From NCBI GenBank assembly GCA_025359125.1, contig JANYHI010000080.1, positions 1 through 39,593 of the forward strand: 39,593 nucleotides of DNA, read 5' to 3'. The notes beneath the pieces were generated by a model. The model was not told where the DNA came from, did not search any database, and worked only from the letters and a program-made list of their open reading frames with translations. This document shows positions 8,573 through 17,948 of the stretch, piece by piece (the stretch's first letter is position 1; every line of letters starts with the position of its first letter). The translations under genes and the position numbers were made by a program. The stretch is from Cytophagales bacterium (GTDB taxonomy: Bacteria; Bacteroidota; Bacteroidia; Cytophagales; Cyclobacteriaceae).

Positions 8573-9076
8573 ATGACAGTCAGTGAATTTGATAAAGAAA
8601 TTGCTAGTCTCCGCCCAACCTTAAGAGGATTTACACATCGCTTTACTAGAGATCGTGAAGAATCTTTGGATCTAGTTCAAGATACAATCTTAAAAGCTCT
8701 CACCTATAGAAATAAATTTAGGGAAGACACCAACCTGAAAGGATGGCTTTTTACCATTATGCGTAATACCTATATAAACAATTACCGAAAGTCTAAAAGA
8801 GAGCGCACCTCAACTGACAACACAAAAGAACTCTATCATTTAAATGTGGAAGATGTTCATACGTTCAACCGGCCAGAAGGAAGTATAGAGTTTAAAGAAG
8901 TGTGGCGTAATATGAATAATATTAAAGACGAGTTATTGATTCCCTTCAAAATGCACACCACTGGTTATAAGTATCATGAAATTGCCGAGCACTTGAGTCT
9001 ACCTATTGGCACCGTAAAAAATAGAATATTTCATGCCCGAAAAGAAATTCAAAAGAAATTAACAGGTTATCAATAA
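8573..9076 (+). CDS. ECF-type sigma-70 family RNA polymerase sigma factor
   Basis: 167 residues. Region 2 is at about 10-75 (TRDREESLDLVQDTILKAL, then NLKGWLFTIMRNTYINNYRK) and region 4 at about 105-160 (YKYHEIAEHLSLPIGTVKNRIFHARKEIQKKL). It follows the B12-type regulator in the same direction and precedes crtI, from which a strong terminator separates it. Similar regulator plus ECF pairs (Streptomyces LitR/LitS) drive light-induced carotenoid and photolyase genes; the same logic is inferred here. No anti-sigma gene is adjacent, so control is probably transcriptional. The ATG at 8573 is preferred over an upstream TTG at 8540, because that TTG overlaps the -7 element. Confidence 0.88.
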   Translation: MTVSEFDKEIASLRPTLRGFTHRFTRDREESLDLVQDTILKALTYRNKFREDTNLKGWLFTIMRNTYINNYRKSKRERTSTDNTKELYHLNVEDVHTFNRPEGSIEFKEVWRNMNNIKDELLIPFKMHTTGYKYHEIAEHLSLPIGTVKNRIFHARKEIQKKLTGYQ

Positions 9077-9097
9077 CTAAGAACATCGTTAACTGAC

Positions 9098-9127
9098 AAA
9101 AATCCTTCCAACATCGGAAGGATTTTT
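9098..9127 (+). terminator. Intrinsic terminator after the sigma factor gene
   Basis: Perfect 12-base arms AAAAATCCTTCC (9098-9109) and GGAAGGATTTTT (9116-9127) around a 6-base loop, ending in a T run. It isolates the sigma gene from crtI. Only 25 bases lie between the terminator and the crtI ATG, so the crt operon promoter must sit on or within the terminator, or crtI relies on read-through. Confidence 0.88.
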
Positions 9128-9152
9128 GTGTTTAATGGGGTATAATTGATTC

Positions 9153-10646
9153 ATGAAAAAAGTAGCTGTAATTGGTTCGGGGTTCGCAGGCTTGGCTGCA
9201 GCTACATGCTTGGCCAAAAATAATTTTGAGGTTACGGTTTACGAAAAAAATTCTAGCGCGGGTGGTAGGGCGCGGAAATTTGAGACAGAAGGCTTTATGT
9301 TTGATATGGGGCCAAGCTGGTACTGGATGCCCGATGTGTTCGAAAAGTATTTTCAACTCTTCGATAAAAAGCCAAGTGATTACTACCAATTGAAAAGACT
9401 AGATCCCTCCTATCGTATCTTTTATTCTAAACAAGATATTTGGGATTTGCCTGCTGGCGAAAATCAATTAATCAGTTTTTTCGAAAATATTGAAAAAGGA
9501 AGCGGACAACAATTGCAGAAATTTCTGGCAGAAGGGCAATTCAAATACGAGGTAGGAGTTAATAAGCTGGTGTACAAACCGGGTCTTTCTATTACAGAAT
9601 TATTTGATTTCAATTTAGCAAAAGGATTATTGAAGCTGCACGTGTTTCAATCTGTATCAGCCTATGTAAAAAAACATTTTACAGATCCTAGATTAATTCA
9701 GCTACTGGAATTTCCAGTTTTATTTTTGGGCGCACCTGCAGACAAAACCCCCGCTCTTTATACACTCATGAATTATGCAGACATGTCACTGGGTACTTGG
9801 TACCCAATGGGTGGCATGCATAAAATTGTAGAAGGGATGGTGGCTCTTGCCAAAGAACAGGGTGTAAAATTCGAATTCAATGCTGCCGTAGAAAAAATTG
9901 AATTAAATAATGATCATGCCTGTGCCATTCATATAAAAGGAAATTCAAAAAAATTAGATTACTTAGTTGCTGGGGCTGACTATCATCATGTAGAGCAAAC
10001 TCTTTTACCGAAGTCTCACAGGCAATATGACGAAGCCTATTGGCAAAAAAGAGTAATGGCACCTTCGAGTTTAATTTTTTATCTAGGCATAAATAAAAGA
10101 GTTAAAAATTTATTGCACCACAATCTTTTTTTTGATAGAGACTTTGGAAGGCACGCCCAAGAAATTTATCAAAGTCCGCAGTGGCCGACTGACCCCTTAT
10201 TTTATGTTTCGGTTCCTTCTAGAACTGACCCTACCGTTGCACCCGAAGGCTATGAAAACATCTTCTTACTAATGCCAGTGGCACCCGGGTTAGCAGACGA
10301 TGAAACCATACGCGAAAAATACTTTAACTTGATGATGGATAGAATTGAATCGTTAACAGGCGATTCATGGAGAAATAACATTATCATCAAAAGAAGTTAT
10401 GCACACAATGATTTTATTTGTGACTATCATTCATTTAAAGGTAATGCATACGGGTTGGCAAATACCATTATGCAAACAGCTAATTTGAAACCTTCTATTG
10501 AAAACAAAATGGTTAAAAACATGTTTTATACAGGTCAACTAACTGTTCCGGGGCCAGGCGTGCCTCCATCATTGATTTCTGGGCAAGTGGTAGCCCAAGA
10601 AGTGATAAAAAGGAACGGTATGGTAAGTAAAAAGGTAAAAAATTAG
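9153..10646 (+). CDS. crtI: Phytoene desaturase CrtI
   Basis: FAD-dependent desaturase that introduces double bonds into phytoene to give lycopene. 497 residues, standard length. The N-terminal dinucleotide fold has G8-x-G10-x-x-G13 followed by VYEKN with the ribose-binding Glu, then GGRARKFETEGFMFDMGPSW. The C-terminal CrtI signature is FYTGQLTVPGPGVPPSLISG. It opens a crtI-crtB-idi run with 13 and 7 bases between coding frames, so these are likely co-transcribed. A terminator immediately upstream separates it from the sigma gene. Related diapophytoene or carotenoid oxidase enzymes share the fold, but the neighbouring crtB supports phytoene as substrate. Confidence 0.93.
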   Translation: MKKVAVIGSGFAGLAAATCLAKNNFEVTVYEKNSSAGGRARKFETEGFMFDMGPSWYWMPDVFEKYFQLFDKKPSDYYQLKRLDPSYRIFYSKQDIWDLPAGENQLISFFENIEKGSGQQLQKFLAEGQFKYEVGVNKLVYKPGLSITELFDFNLAKGLLKLHVFQSVSAYVKKHFTDPRLIQLLEFPVLFLGAPADKTPALYTLMNYADMSLGTWYPMGGMHKIVEGMVALAKEQGVKFEFNAAVEKIELNNDHACAIHIKGNSKKLDYLVAGADYHHVEQTLLPKSHRQYDEAYWQKRVMAPSSLIFYLGINKRVKNLLHHNLFFDRDFGRHAQEIYQSPQWPTDPLFYVSVPSRTDPTVAPEGYENIFLLMPVAPGLADDETIREKYFNLMMDRIESLTGDSWRNNIIIKRSYAHNDFICDYHSFKGNAYGLANTIMQTANLKPSIENKMVKNMFYTGQLTVPGPGVPPSLISGQVVAQEVIKRNGMVSKKVKN

Positions 10647-10659
10647 TACATAAGTATTG

Positions 10660-11499
10660 ATGAGCAAAGAATTATTTGATAAGGTTTCGATCAAATGTAG
10701 CAGGCTTACAACCCGTGCCTACAGTACCTCTTTTTCATTGGGTATACGATGTCTTGAAAAAGAATTGCGCGATCCTATCTACTCCGTTTATGGTTTCGTG
10801 CGATTTGCAGATGAAATCGTAGATACCTTCCATGAATATGATAAAGCTACCCTGCTACAAAGATTCCGAGAAGCAACCTATCAGGCAATCAACGATAAAA
10901 TTAGTCTCAACCCGATTTTAAATAGTTTTCAAAAAACAGTTAATGAGTATGGTATAGAAAAAGAACTATACGATCAGTTTTTGAAAAGTATGGAAATGGA
11001 TCTGAATTTAATTAGTTATGATCAATCAGGAATTAATGAATACATTTTAGGTTCAGCCGAAGTAGTAGGGCTGATGACGTTGCGAGTTTTTTGCAAGAAC
11101 GACAAAGAAATGTATGAGCGCTTAAAACCCTCGGCCATGAAATTAGGCTCGGCATTTCAAAAAATTAATTTTCTGCGCGATTTGAATGCCGACTACGCTC
11201 AAATGGGTAGAAATTATTTTCCGGGAATTGATCTTTCAAATTTCAATGAAGAGGCAAAGCTGGCAATTGAAAAAGATATTGCTACCGATTTTGCTGCTGG
11301 GTGTGACGGGGTAAAAAAATTGCCACGCTGTGCAAGGTTAGGCGTGTATGTAGCTTATCTCTACTATACCGCACTTTTTGAAAAAATAAAAAATACACCT
11401 TGTCACACCGTACTCAAAGAAAGGATCAGAGTTCGAAACAGAAGAAAGATTTCCATTCTCGCCTACTCATTTGTAAAACATCAACTTAATTTGATCTAA
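10660..11499 (+). CDS. crtB: Phytoene synthase CrtB
   Basis: Joins two geranylgeranyl diphosphates head to head to make phytoene. 279 residues from the ATG at 10660 (a TTG one codon earlier is not needed). Both Mg-diphosphate motifs are intact: D51-E-I-V-D55 and D174-L-N-A-D178, the latter in LRDLNADYAQMGRNYFP. The early RAYSTSFSL segment is typical. It follows crtI by 13 bases and precedes idi by 7, fitting one carotenoid operon. No GGPP synthase is present in the window, so that supply must come from elsewhere in the genome. Confidence 0.93.
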   Translation: MSKELFDKVSIKCSRLTTRAYSTSFSLGIRCLEKELRDPIYSVYGFVRFADEIVDTFHEYDKATLLQRFREATYQAINDKISLNPILNSFQKTVNEYGIEKELYDQFLKSMEMDLNLISYDQSGINEYILGSAEVVGLMTLRVFCKNDKEMYERLKPSAMKLGSAFQKINFLRDLNADYAQMGRNYFPGIDLSNFNEEAKLAIEKDIATDFAAGCDGVKKLPRCARLGVYVAYLYYTALFEKIKNTPCHTVLKERIRVRNRRKISILAYSFVKHQLNLI

Positions 11500-11506
11500 A
11501 TCCAAA

Positions 11507-12004
11507 ATGGAACAAGTAATTCTTGTTAACGAGGAAGATCAGGTAATTGGTACCATGGAAAAAATGGAAGCTCACTTACAAGGTGTGTTACATAGAGCAT
11601 TTTCTATTTTGGTTTTTAATTCAAAAGGAGAAATGCTGATTCAGAAAAGAGCTAAGACAAAATACCACAGTGGTGGCCTTTGGACGAATGCTTGCTGCAG
11701 TCATCCGCATCCAGAAGAAGACATCAACAAAACCATTAGAAAAAGATTAAAACACGAAATGGGAATTGATGCGCAATCTGAATTTCTCTACAAGTTCACC
11801 TATAAAACCAAGCTCGATCAAAATCTTACAGAATACGAAGTAGATTATGTATTCAAAGCTATTTGCGATCAAGAGCCGATATTGAATCCTCAAGAAGTAG
11901 ATGATTGGAAATTAATTTACCCTTTTGAATTAAAAAAACTAATCGATACTAAACCAGAAGAATTTACTTACTGGTTCAAATTGATTGTTCGCGAACTTGC
12001 TTAG
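11507..12004 (+). CDS. idi: Isopentenyl-diphosphate delta-isomerase, type I
   Basis: Interconverts IPP and DMAPP ahead of the prenyl chain. 165-residue Nudix-fold enzyme with the type I active-site pieces: TNACCSHPHP, where C64 matches the catalytic Cys; metal His residues in H23 and H66; and YEVDYVF carrying the second catalytic Glu region. It is last in the crtI-crtB-idi run. Its 3' end overlaps the 3' end of the convergent desaturase gene by 29 bases. Confidence 0.92.
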   Translation: MEQVILVNEEDQVIGTMEKMEAHLQGVLHRAFSILVFNSKGEMLIQKRAKTKYHSGGLWTNACCSHPHPEEDINKTIRKRLKHEMGIDAQSEFLYKFTYKTKLDQNLTEYEVDYVFKAICDQEPILNPQEVDDWKLIYPFELKKLIDTKPEEFTYWFKLIVRELA

Positions 12005-13052
12005 CTTCTGTTGAGGTTACGCTGGGATTTACTTCTGGCTTCATCAAATCAAATCGTTTTAAAAATTGAGGCTTTAAATCTTTGTACGAAGATACTGCTC
12101 CTAATTTATACATCGAGTAAATATAGATCCACGCTAAGTCAAGCTGATAAGGTAAAAAACCAGCTCGAGCACTTTCCGGATAAAGATGATGATTGTTGTG
12201 CCACTCGCCTGATAGCGTGCCCGGACGCGATTGGTTGATCGATAAATTGCTTCTATCAAAATCAATTCCATCTACGTGTTTTACTTTACCTCCACCGTGA
12301 CCTGTGTAGTTAAAAGCTCGAACCAGTACAAACCAAAAGAGTGCGGCACTAAATAATGTACATGCTAATGCATGCCCACCCAATAGAAAAAAGGCTGCAT
12401 ACCAAAAAGACCAATTAAGAATTAGCAGCCCCACCGTGTAGAAAGGCGCAGCGATTGATCCCCACTTTAAATATTGCGAGTAGCTATTTAATTGAACGCC
12501 CGTATGACTAATAAAATGAGATGCCTTTTTGTAATCATCTTCGCTTAAATCTTTGGCAATGGCTTGATGGTTAACATCTGACAACATACAATACATGATT
12601 CCGCCATAAGCGTTGTAAGGATCTCCCGGCTTTTCGCATTTAAGGTGGTGAACGTGATGCGAAACCACATAGACTTCTTCAGCAAAAGTTCTTAACACTA
12701 AATTTTGAGTTATGAAGCGCCAAATTGGTTGACTAAATGCATACGCTCGATGTGTGCTATACCGATGAAACCAAATCGTTCCATGTGTGCTCATAATGAC
12801 CATACTATAAATAATAAAAGCGATCAGTAAAGGCCATGAGAAAAACTGAAATAGAAAAAAATAAAAAAAAGGCAGCATGCAAATAGCTGTAAACCAATTG
12901 ATGAAAGGAATCCAGTTTTTTTTAGTCTTAAAAATATTAATTCTTGAAAAGGCTTCTGCATAAAGTTGCTTCACCGAAGGAACTACCAATTTTCCCTCTT
13001 TATCTGCCCATCCGTAAGAAGGAACTTGCAATACAATATCAATAAAAGCCAT
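11976..13052 (-). CDS. Membrane fatty-acid (acyl-CoA type) desaturase
   Basis: Di-iron membrane desaturase of 358 residues. The three histidine boxes are H96RYSTH101, H132HVHH136 and H285NNHH289, the last followed by LYPESARAG, in the delta-9 acyl desaturase arrangement. Several hydrophobic segments lie at about 50-90 and 200-245. It introduces double bonds into membrane acyl chains. It is convergent with idi and shares 29 bases with it. On the minus strand a promoter-like pair (TTG at 13106-13108, TACCTTTA at 13078-13085, 20-base spacing) lies about 25 bases upstream of the start. Its place beside carotenoid genes suggests joint membrane remodelling, but this is only context. Confidence 0.87.
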   Translation of the reverse strand: MAFIDIVLQVPSYGWADKEGKLVVPSVKQLYAEAFSRINIFKTKKNWIPFINWFTAICMLPFFYFFLFQFFSWPLLIAFIIYSMVIMSTHGTIWFHRYSTHRAYAFSQPIWRFITQNLVLRTFAEEVYVVSHHVHHLKCEKPGDPYNAYGGIMYCMLSDVNHQAIAKDLSEDDYKKASHFISHTGVQLNSYSQYLKWGSIAAPFYTVGLLILNWSFWYAAFFLLGGHALACTLFSAALFWFVLVRAFNYTGHGGGKVKHVDGIDFDRSNLSINQSRPGTLSGEWHNNHHLYPESARAGFLPYQLDLAWIYIYSMYKLGAVSSYKDLKPQFLKRFDLMKPEVNPSVTSTEAKQVREQSI

Positions 13053-13238
13053 TAAATAAATTTAGGTAAATATTGGTTAAAGGTATCTCATTAAGTTAGT
13101 TATTCCAAGCTTAAAAAAGGGATTCAATATCAATTTTTTTAAGCCTATTTATTTTTTTAGCAAAAAGAATAAAAATTTTAATTGTCCTGATTTAAATACA
13201 ATTTATTGCTTACTGTATTAGGCAATTTGCCCCATTAG

Positions 13239-15083
13239 TTAATCTAATTCTAACACGAGGGAACCCCATGGGGCAATCGATATAGTATTAATATTCGTAA
13301 TCACCTCTCCTGTTAGTGCATTTTTAGCTTTACTTTTTCCTTTTAATATTTCATCAAAACGGGCTGTATCAATATTCATCGATTTGTTATTTCCATTTAG
13401 TACTACCATTACGGTTTCATTTTGCTTATTTGTTCTAAAATAAACATATACGTTATCGTTAGGTATGAAATGAGTTAGCTTGCCTACATGTATCACGGAT
13501 TTTGTTTTTCTCCAGTCCAAAAGTTTTTTTATGAAATCATAAGCTTCATTCTGATCTTTTGTTCGCCCCGAAGGGATAAATGAATTCACGTTATCTTCCT
13601 TCCAACCCCCAGGAACATCGCGCCTTACCGTTGGATGAATAGAATAATCACCATCCATCAGCAATTCAGTTCCATAATATAATTGCGGAATGCCTCGTGT
13701 TGTTAAGAGAAAAACGAGACCCATTTTAAATTTATTTAAATCTCTACCCATATTATGGTAATACCGGCTCATATCGTGGTTATCTACAAAGGTGACGTTA
13801 TTGTTGGGGTTGGGGTAGATAAAATCCTGAGTCAACACAGTGTAAAGTCTAGAAAGGCCGCCATCCCATGATCCATTTTCACTTAGGCCAACATTGATTG
13901 CGTTGGTGAGTGGAAAATCTATGACAGATGGTAAGTTAGATTGATAACTATCTTTATTGTTAGCTCCTTGCTGCCAATAACTAACCATTGGTTTTAAATT
14001 TACAAGTACCTCACCTACTATATTAAAAGCAGGATATTCATTCATTATTTGTTGTGCCCAATTCGCCATAAACATCTTATCTGGATAAGGATACGTATCC
14101 ATCCTAATGCCATCAATACCAGCGTATTCTATCCACCATATTGAATTCTGAATAAGATATTTTGCAAATAGACTATTGGTTTGATTAACATCGGGCATCG
14201 TGTTATCAAACCACCCGTCACTCATCAACTTTACATCACTTGCCGCACTGTAAGGATCCGAAACCGCCTCGCTCCGATAATTTGATCTGGTAAATTTAGG
14301 GAATTGATGAATCCAATCTCTCTCGGGCAAATCCCGCATCAACCAATGTTCGATACCAATATGATTGATGACCATGTCTTGGATCATTTTTAACCCCATA
14401 GAGTGGCCTTTGTTTATCAATGCCAGATATTCCTCATTAGAACCAAACCGCTGATCTACTTTATATAAATCCGTTATCGCATACCCATGATAGCTCTCTC
14501 GTTTTTGATTATTTTCTAAAATTGGATTTAACCAAATGGCCGTTACTCCTAAGTCTTTGATAAAGTCTAAATGATCTGAAATCCCTTTAATATCACCCCC
14601 ATGACGGCCAAAGGGTTGATCTCGATGTACACCTTGATAAAACCCGGAAAGTGAATCGTTTTTAGTGTCGCCATTAGCAAAACGATCGGGCATGATCAAG
14701 TAAAGTACATCAGACGAATTAAAGCCTTGAATTCGATTTTTATCTTTTGAACGCGCTCTCAGTTCATACGCATACGAAAGAGATTTTTTTCCATCTGTAA
14801 AAAGTATCGGTACCATTCCTGGCTTGGCACCATGCGCTATTGCAAGAGTTAGAAAAACATACCGTGGGTTTTCTGTTCGTGTTACCCGTTTTAGCATTAC
14901 CGACTCGGATTGAATTTTGGGTTGGTACGAAGAGAGGTTCAACTCTTTGTGATAGAATAAAACTTCTACTTCAACATTGTTAAACCCTACCCACCAAAAG
15001 GCTGGCTCTACACGGGTAAATTGATTTTGTGCTTGACTAAATACCGTTATAAAAAAAAGAACAAGCAGTGATAGTATACGCAT
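13239..15083 (-). CDS. Secreted GH13 alpha-glucan hydrolase (neopullulanase/cyclomaltodextrinase-like)
   Basis: 614 residues with a signal peptide (hydrophobic to SQAQ at about 19). An N-terminal immunoglobulin-like cyclomaltodextrinase domain (about 20-115) precedes the GH13 barrel. Catalytic residues are all present: nucleophile D329 in GIRMD, acid E358 in VGEV, and D437 in FVDNHD; DMVINH at 236-241 is region I. It should cut alpha-1,4 linkages of starch-type oligosaccharides in the periplasm. A C-terminal beta domain ends WGSLVLELD. The gene lies 3 bases after the next GH13 gene and is probably in the same transcript. The similarity to SusA is at family level only; no SusC/SusD pair is in the window. 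Confidence 0.87.
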   Translation of the reverse strand: MRILSLLVLFFITVFSQAQNQFTRVEPAFWWVGFNNVEVEVLFYHKELNLSSYQPKIQSESVMLKRVTRTENPRYVFLTLAIAHGAKPGMVPILFTDGKKSLSYAYELRARSKDKNRIQGFNSSDVLYLIMPDRFANGDTKNDSLSGFYQGVHRDQPFGRHGGDIKGISDHLDFIKDLGVTAIWLNPILENNQKRESYHGYAITDLYKVDQRFGSNEEYLALINKGHSMGLKMIQDMVINHIGIEHWLMRDLPERDWIHQFPKFTRSNYRSEAVSDPYSAASDVKLMSDGWFDNTMPDVNQTNSLFAKYLIQNSIWWIEYAGIDGIRMDTYPYPDKMFMANWAQQIMNEYPAFNIVGEVLVNLKPMVSYWQQGANNKDSYQSNLPSVIDFPLTNAINVGLSENGSWDGGLSRLYTVLTQDFIYPNPNNNVTFVDNHDMSRYYHNMGRDLNKFKMGLVFLLTTRGIPQLYYGTELLMDGDYSIHPTVRRDVPGGWKEDNVNSFIPSGRTKDQNEAYDFIKKLLDWRKTKSVIHVGKLTHFIPNDNVYVYFRTNKQNETVMVVLNGNNKSMNIDTARFDEILKGKSKAKNALTGEVITNINTISIAPWGSLVLELD

Positions 15084-15086
15084 ATA

Positions 15087-17918
15087 TTATAATTTAATCA
15101 CTTTTTTCCGAATCGAGGCACCGCCAGTAACAATCTCTACAATATATAGTCCAGCAGCGAGTTGCTTCACATCCCAAGTAAATGCGTCTAATCTTACAGG
15201 AAAACTTTTTACTCCTTGCAGAGAGGTCAAGCTAATTGATTCAATTGTCTCATTACTAGCCTCCACTTTTAACCATCCACTTGTTGGATTTGGATAGATG
15301 CTAATTTCAAATTTTTGCTCATCTGTGATAGCCGTAATCGGATTGGTTATTGCCACGTCTGAATACAGCTTGTATTGTCCAGGAAGCAAATCAAGTGTCA
15401 ACGATGCAGAAGTAACATTTGTAATTGCACCATAAGAATAATACTCATACCAATTCCCCGTATGCGGGAAAGCAACATTTGCTGTTTGGTTTGTGACATC
15501 AAAATTTGCAACTGCCACCACATTCATTTGATCAGTAGAGGCAGGCGTAACGGTATACGGTTTATTCTTGAGCACTACTTGCTTAATTACTCCACTCCCC
15601 TGTGTTACAGTTGCATCTCCTTGCGTGAAAACAGAAAAAGTTTTTCTAAGGCGAATTAAATCAGCGGTTACCAAAAATAAGCTGTTTCGTTGTGGATCTT
15701 GTTGATAATCCCACTTGACGGGTTTAGGATATGTTCTACAATCATTACTAATGGTTGTTCCATCTGTGCAGGTATTGATACTTTTATCATAACCTAACTC
15801 ACCAAACTGCCATAGCATTTTTGGTCCGGGTATTGAATAGAAAATTAAACTTGCTGCCTTTATTCTATCCAACCCTGTTGAATTAGTTTTTACACTGTAA
15901 GCTCCGCTTAAATTACCAAACTGAATATTCTTATACATTAATCTTTCTTCATCATGGCTTTCCATGTAGCCAACGGCACCGGGTACGGTAAAGGATCGAT
16001 TTGCAAAATACAAACCACCAATATCGTTGCTAGTTGGATAACCCATGGTTAATTGATTGAATGAATTATTAAAATTCGACCAAAGCATCATTCCTTTCCC
16101 TTCGCCCGAACGATACTCAGCAAGCTCTTTCTCCTCTGAATTATCAGCGAAGTGTTCTAAAATAACGTAAGCACTTGGCGTGTGCGTCCAGATTTTATCG
16201 GCCATACGCTTTAAAATAGCAATACGAGAGGCATCATAAGCGCCCCACGCTCCAACATTTGTAGGATTATTAGTTTGGGTAAATCCTTTCGATAAATCAT
16301 ATCGATATCCATCTACTTTAAATTCGTTTAACCAATAGTGATTTATAGTGTCGAGATAGGATTTAGTATAAGGACTTTCGTGATTTAAATCATAAAAAAC
16401 ACTGTAGGGGTGCGTTGCTGTAACATTAAACCATTTGTTAGTTGGGTAGGGTTTGAAATTAGCGAAATCAAAATCCATAAATAAATATGAATTAGGAGCA
16501 TCCTGTTGATTCATTACTATATCCATTATAACTGCAATTCCATTTTGATGGCATTTATCAACAAATTCCTTCAGTTTATTTTTTGTGCCATAAAATTTGT
16601 CGGGTGCAAACATAAAAGTAGGGTTGTAGCCCCAGCTGTCGTTACCATTAAATTCTGTAATGGGCATTAGCTCAATCGCATTTACACCTAGTCGCTTGAA
16701 ATATCTAATCGTGTCGATCAGGCTTTGATAATTCTTTTTACTAGCACCAAAAAAATCGCGGATGTGTAGTTCGTAAATAACTAACTTTTCTTTTGCAGGT
16801 TTTTGATAATTTGATGCTTGCCAAACATAAGGTGTTTGGCCAGTTTGCAGAACAGAAGCTCTGTTGAAATACCATTTATCAGACACGGCCTTAGCTGGAA
16901 AAGTTTTTAGGTTGGGATAAGATTCTGTGGGAATGCTACCATCTTCGGTATCTAAAATTTTATCTGCGAATGGATCAGAAATTCGAATTGTTTCATCTAC
17001 TAAATATTGAAACGCATATTCAATTCCGGAGGTAAGCCCTGAAATATCCAACCAAAAATATTCACCATCCTTTTTCATTTGGTAATTTTTGTTGATATCC
17101 CAATTGGTAAAATCGCCAATAACATAAACTGAAGACTTTCCTGGTGCGAGTACACACAAAGTGACTTTTGTAGGATCGGCCAAATTATAATTGATTCCTT
17201 TTTTTAGTCCACTGGGTCTTGCTTGGATTGACGTTGCAGATCGAACGGTGTAGCTGAAAGAAATAGTTTTTGTTTCCGTACCAGTAACGGCCGCACATTC
17301 TACTAGTGTAGTTCCGCTAGACTCCGTTACAGTGTGATTATATGTGAGAGTAGTTCCTGATTGAGTAGCCACAACATTACCGTTTATTCTTAGGGTGAGC
17401 GTTGCACTGGCAGATGCATTCACTATAATGGGAAATTGATCGTTTGTATTTTTAAAGAACGAAGTTTCTGTGGGTGAAGTAAATGAAGCGTTAAAGCCCG
17501 TTGTAAAATCGATGAATTTATCTGCACCGCTTTTCTTAGTGAAGTCTATATTTTTAATAAGCACACCTATTTTAGGGATTTCAGCAACAGACTTATTGAA
17601 AAATGTGATAGGCGTAATGGTTATTTCATATTTGTTTGTACTAATTCTATTACACTTAGCAGCTGCCTGAGCAGCTGTGGCTGGATTTATATTGGTAGCG
17701 GCATCAAAGTCTGTGCTGCCAGTTTTTTTAATCCAAGTCCATAAGTAAACTGGATTAGTATTATTATCCCATGCGAAATTTTCTAAGGTTGTTCCAGTTA
17801 CATCAACTGTAATGGTAACAGGCTGGTTAGCCACCGGAAAGGCTGGATTTGTTGTAACAATTTGCCCAATTGTTAGAAACGGAAACAATCCGAGGCAGCA
17901 CAATAAAAAATTTCTCAT
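15087..17918 (-). CDS. Secreted GH13 enzyme with CBM48-like and type IX sorting domains
   Basis: About 943 residues from the ATG at 17918 (GTG at 17927 adds three). A signal peptide is followed by bacterial Ig-like regions. A CBM48-like segment (about 250-315, VYVIGDFTNWD) precedes the GH13 barrel, with nucleophile D541 (DGYRYDLS), acid E588 (VILEHF) and D656 (ESHDEER). The last 70 residues form a type IX secretion sorting domain (YPNPTSGWLKV ... AAGLYIVEI ... KKVIKL), so it is exported by the T9SS and probably surface-bound. Region I reads DIVMNQQ: the usual His after Asn is Gln, which may affect substrate binding. Likely acts on large starch or glycogen chains upstream of the adjacent hydrolase. 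Confidence 0.87.
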   Translation of the reverse strand: MRNFLLCCLGLFPFLTIGQIVTTNPAFPVANQPVTITVDVTGTTLENFAWDNNTNPVYLWTWIKKTGSTDFDAATNINPATAAQAAAKCNRISTNKYEITITPITFFNKSVAEIPKIGVLIKNIDFTKKSGADKFIDFTTGFNASFTSPTETSFFKNTNDQFPIIVNASASATLTLRINGNVVATQSGTTLTYNHTVTESSGTTLVECAAVTGTETKTISFSYTVRSATSIQARPSGLKKGINYNLADPTKVTLCVLAPGKSSVYVIGDFTNWDINKNYQMKKDGEYFWLDISGLTSGIEYAFQYLVDETIRISDPFADKILDTEDGSIPTESYPNLKTFPAKAVSDKWYFNRASVLQTGQTPYVWQASNYQKPAKEKLVIYELHIRDFFGASKKNYQSLIDTIRYFKRLGVNAIELMPITEFNGNDSWGYNPTFMFAPDKFYGTKNKLKEFVDKCHQNGIAVIMDIVMNQQDAPNSYLFMDFDFANFKPYPTNKWFNVTATHPYSVFYDLNHESPYTKSYLDTINHYWLNEFKVDGYRYDLSKGFTQTNNPTNVGAWGAYDASRIAILKRMADKIWTHTPSAYVILEHFADNSEEKELAEYRSGEGKGMMLWSNFNNSFNQLTMGYPTSNDIGGLYFANRSFTVPGAVGYMESHDEERLMYKNIQFGNLSGAYSVKTNSTGLDRIKAASLIFYSIPGPKMLWQFGELGYDKSINTCTDGTTISNDCRTYPKPVKWDYQQDPQRNSLFLVTADLIRLRKTFSVFTQGDATVTQGSGVIKQVVLKNKPYTVTPASTDQMNVVAVANFDVTNQTANVAFPHTGNWYEYYSYGAITNVTSASLTLDLLPGQYKLYSDVAITNPITAITDEQKFEISIYPNPTSGWLKVEASNETIESISLTSLQGVKSFPVRLDAFTWDVKQLAAGLYIVEIVTGGASIRKKVIKL

Positions 17919-17948
17919 AAGCTTCACTATTATTAAAAAATGAAAAAA

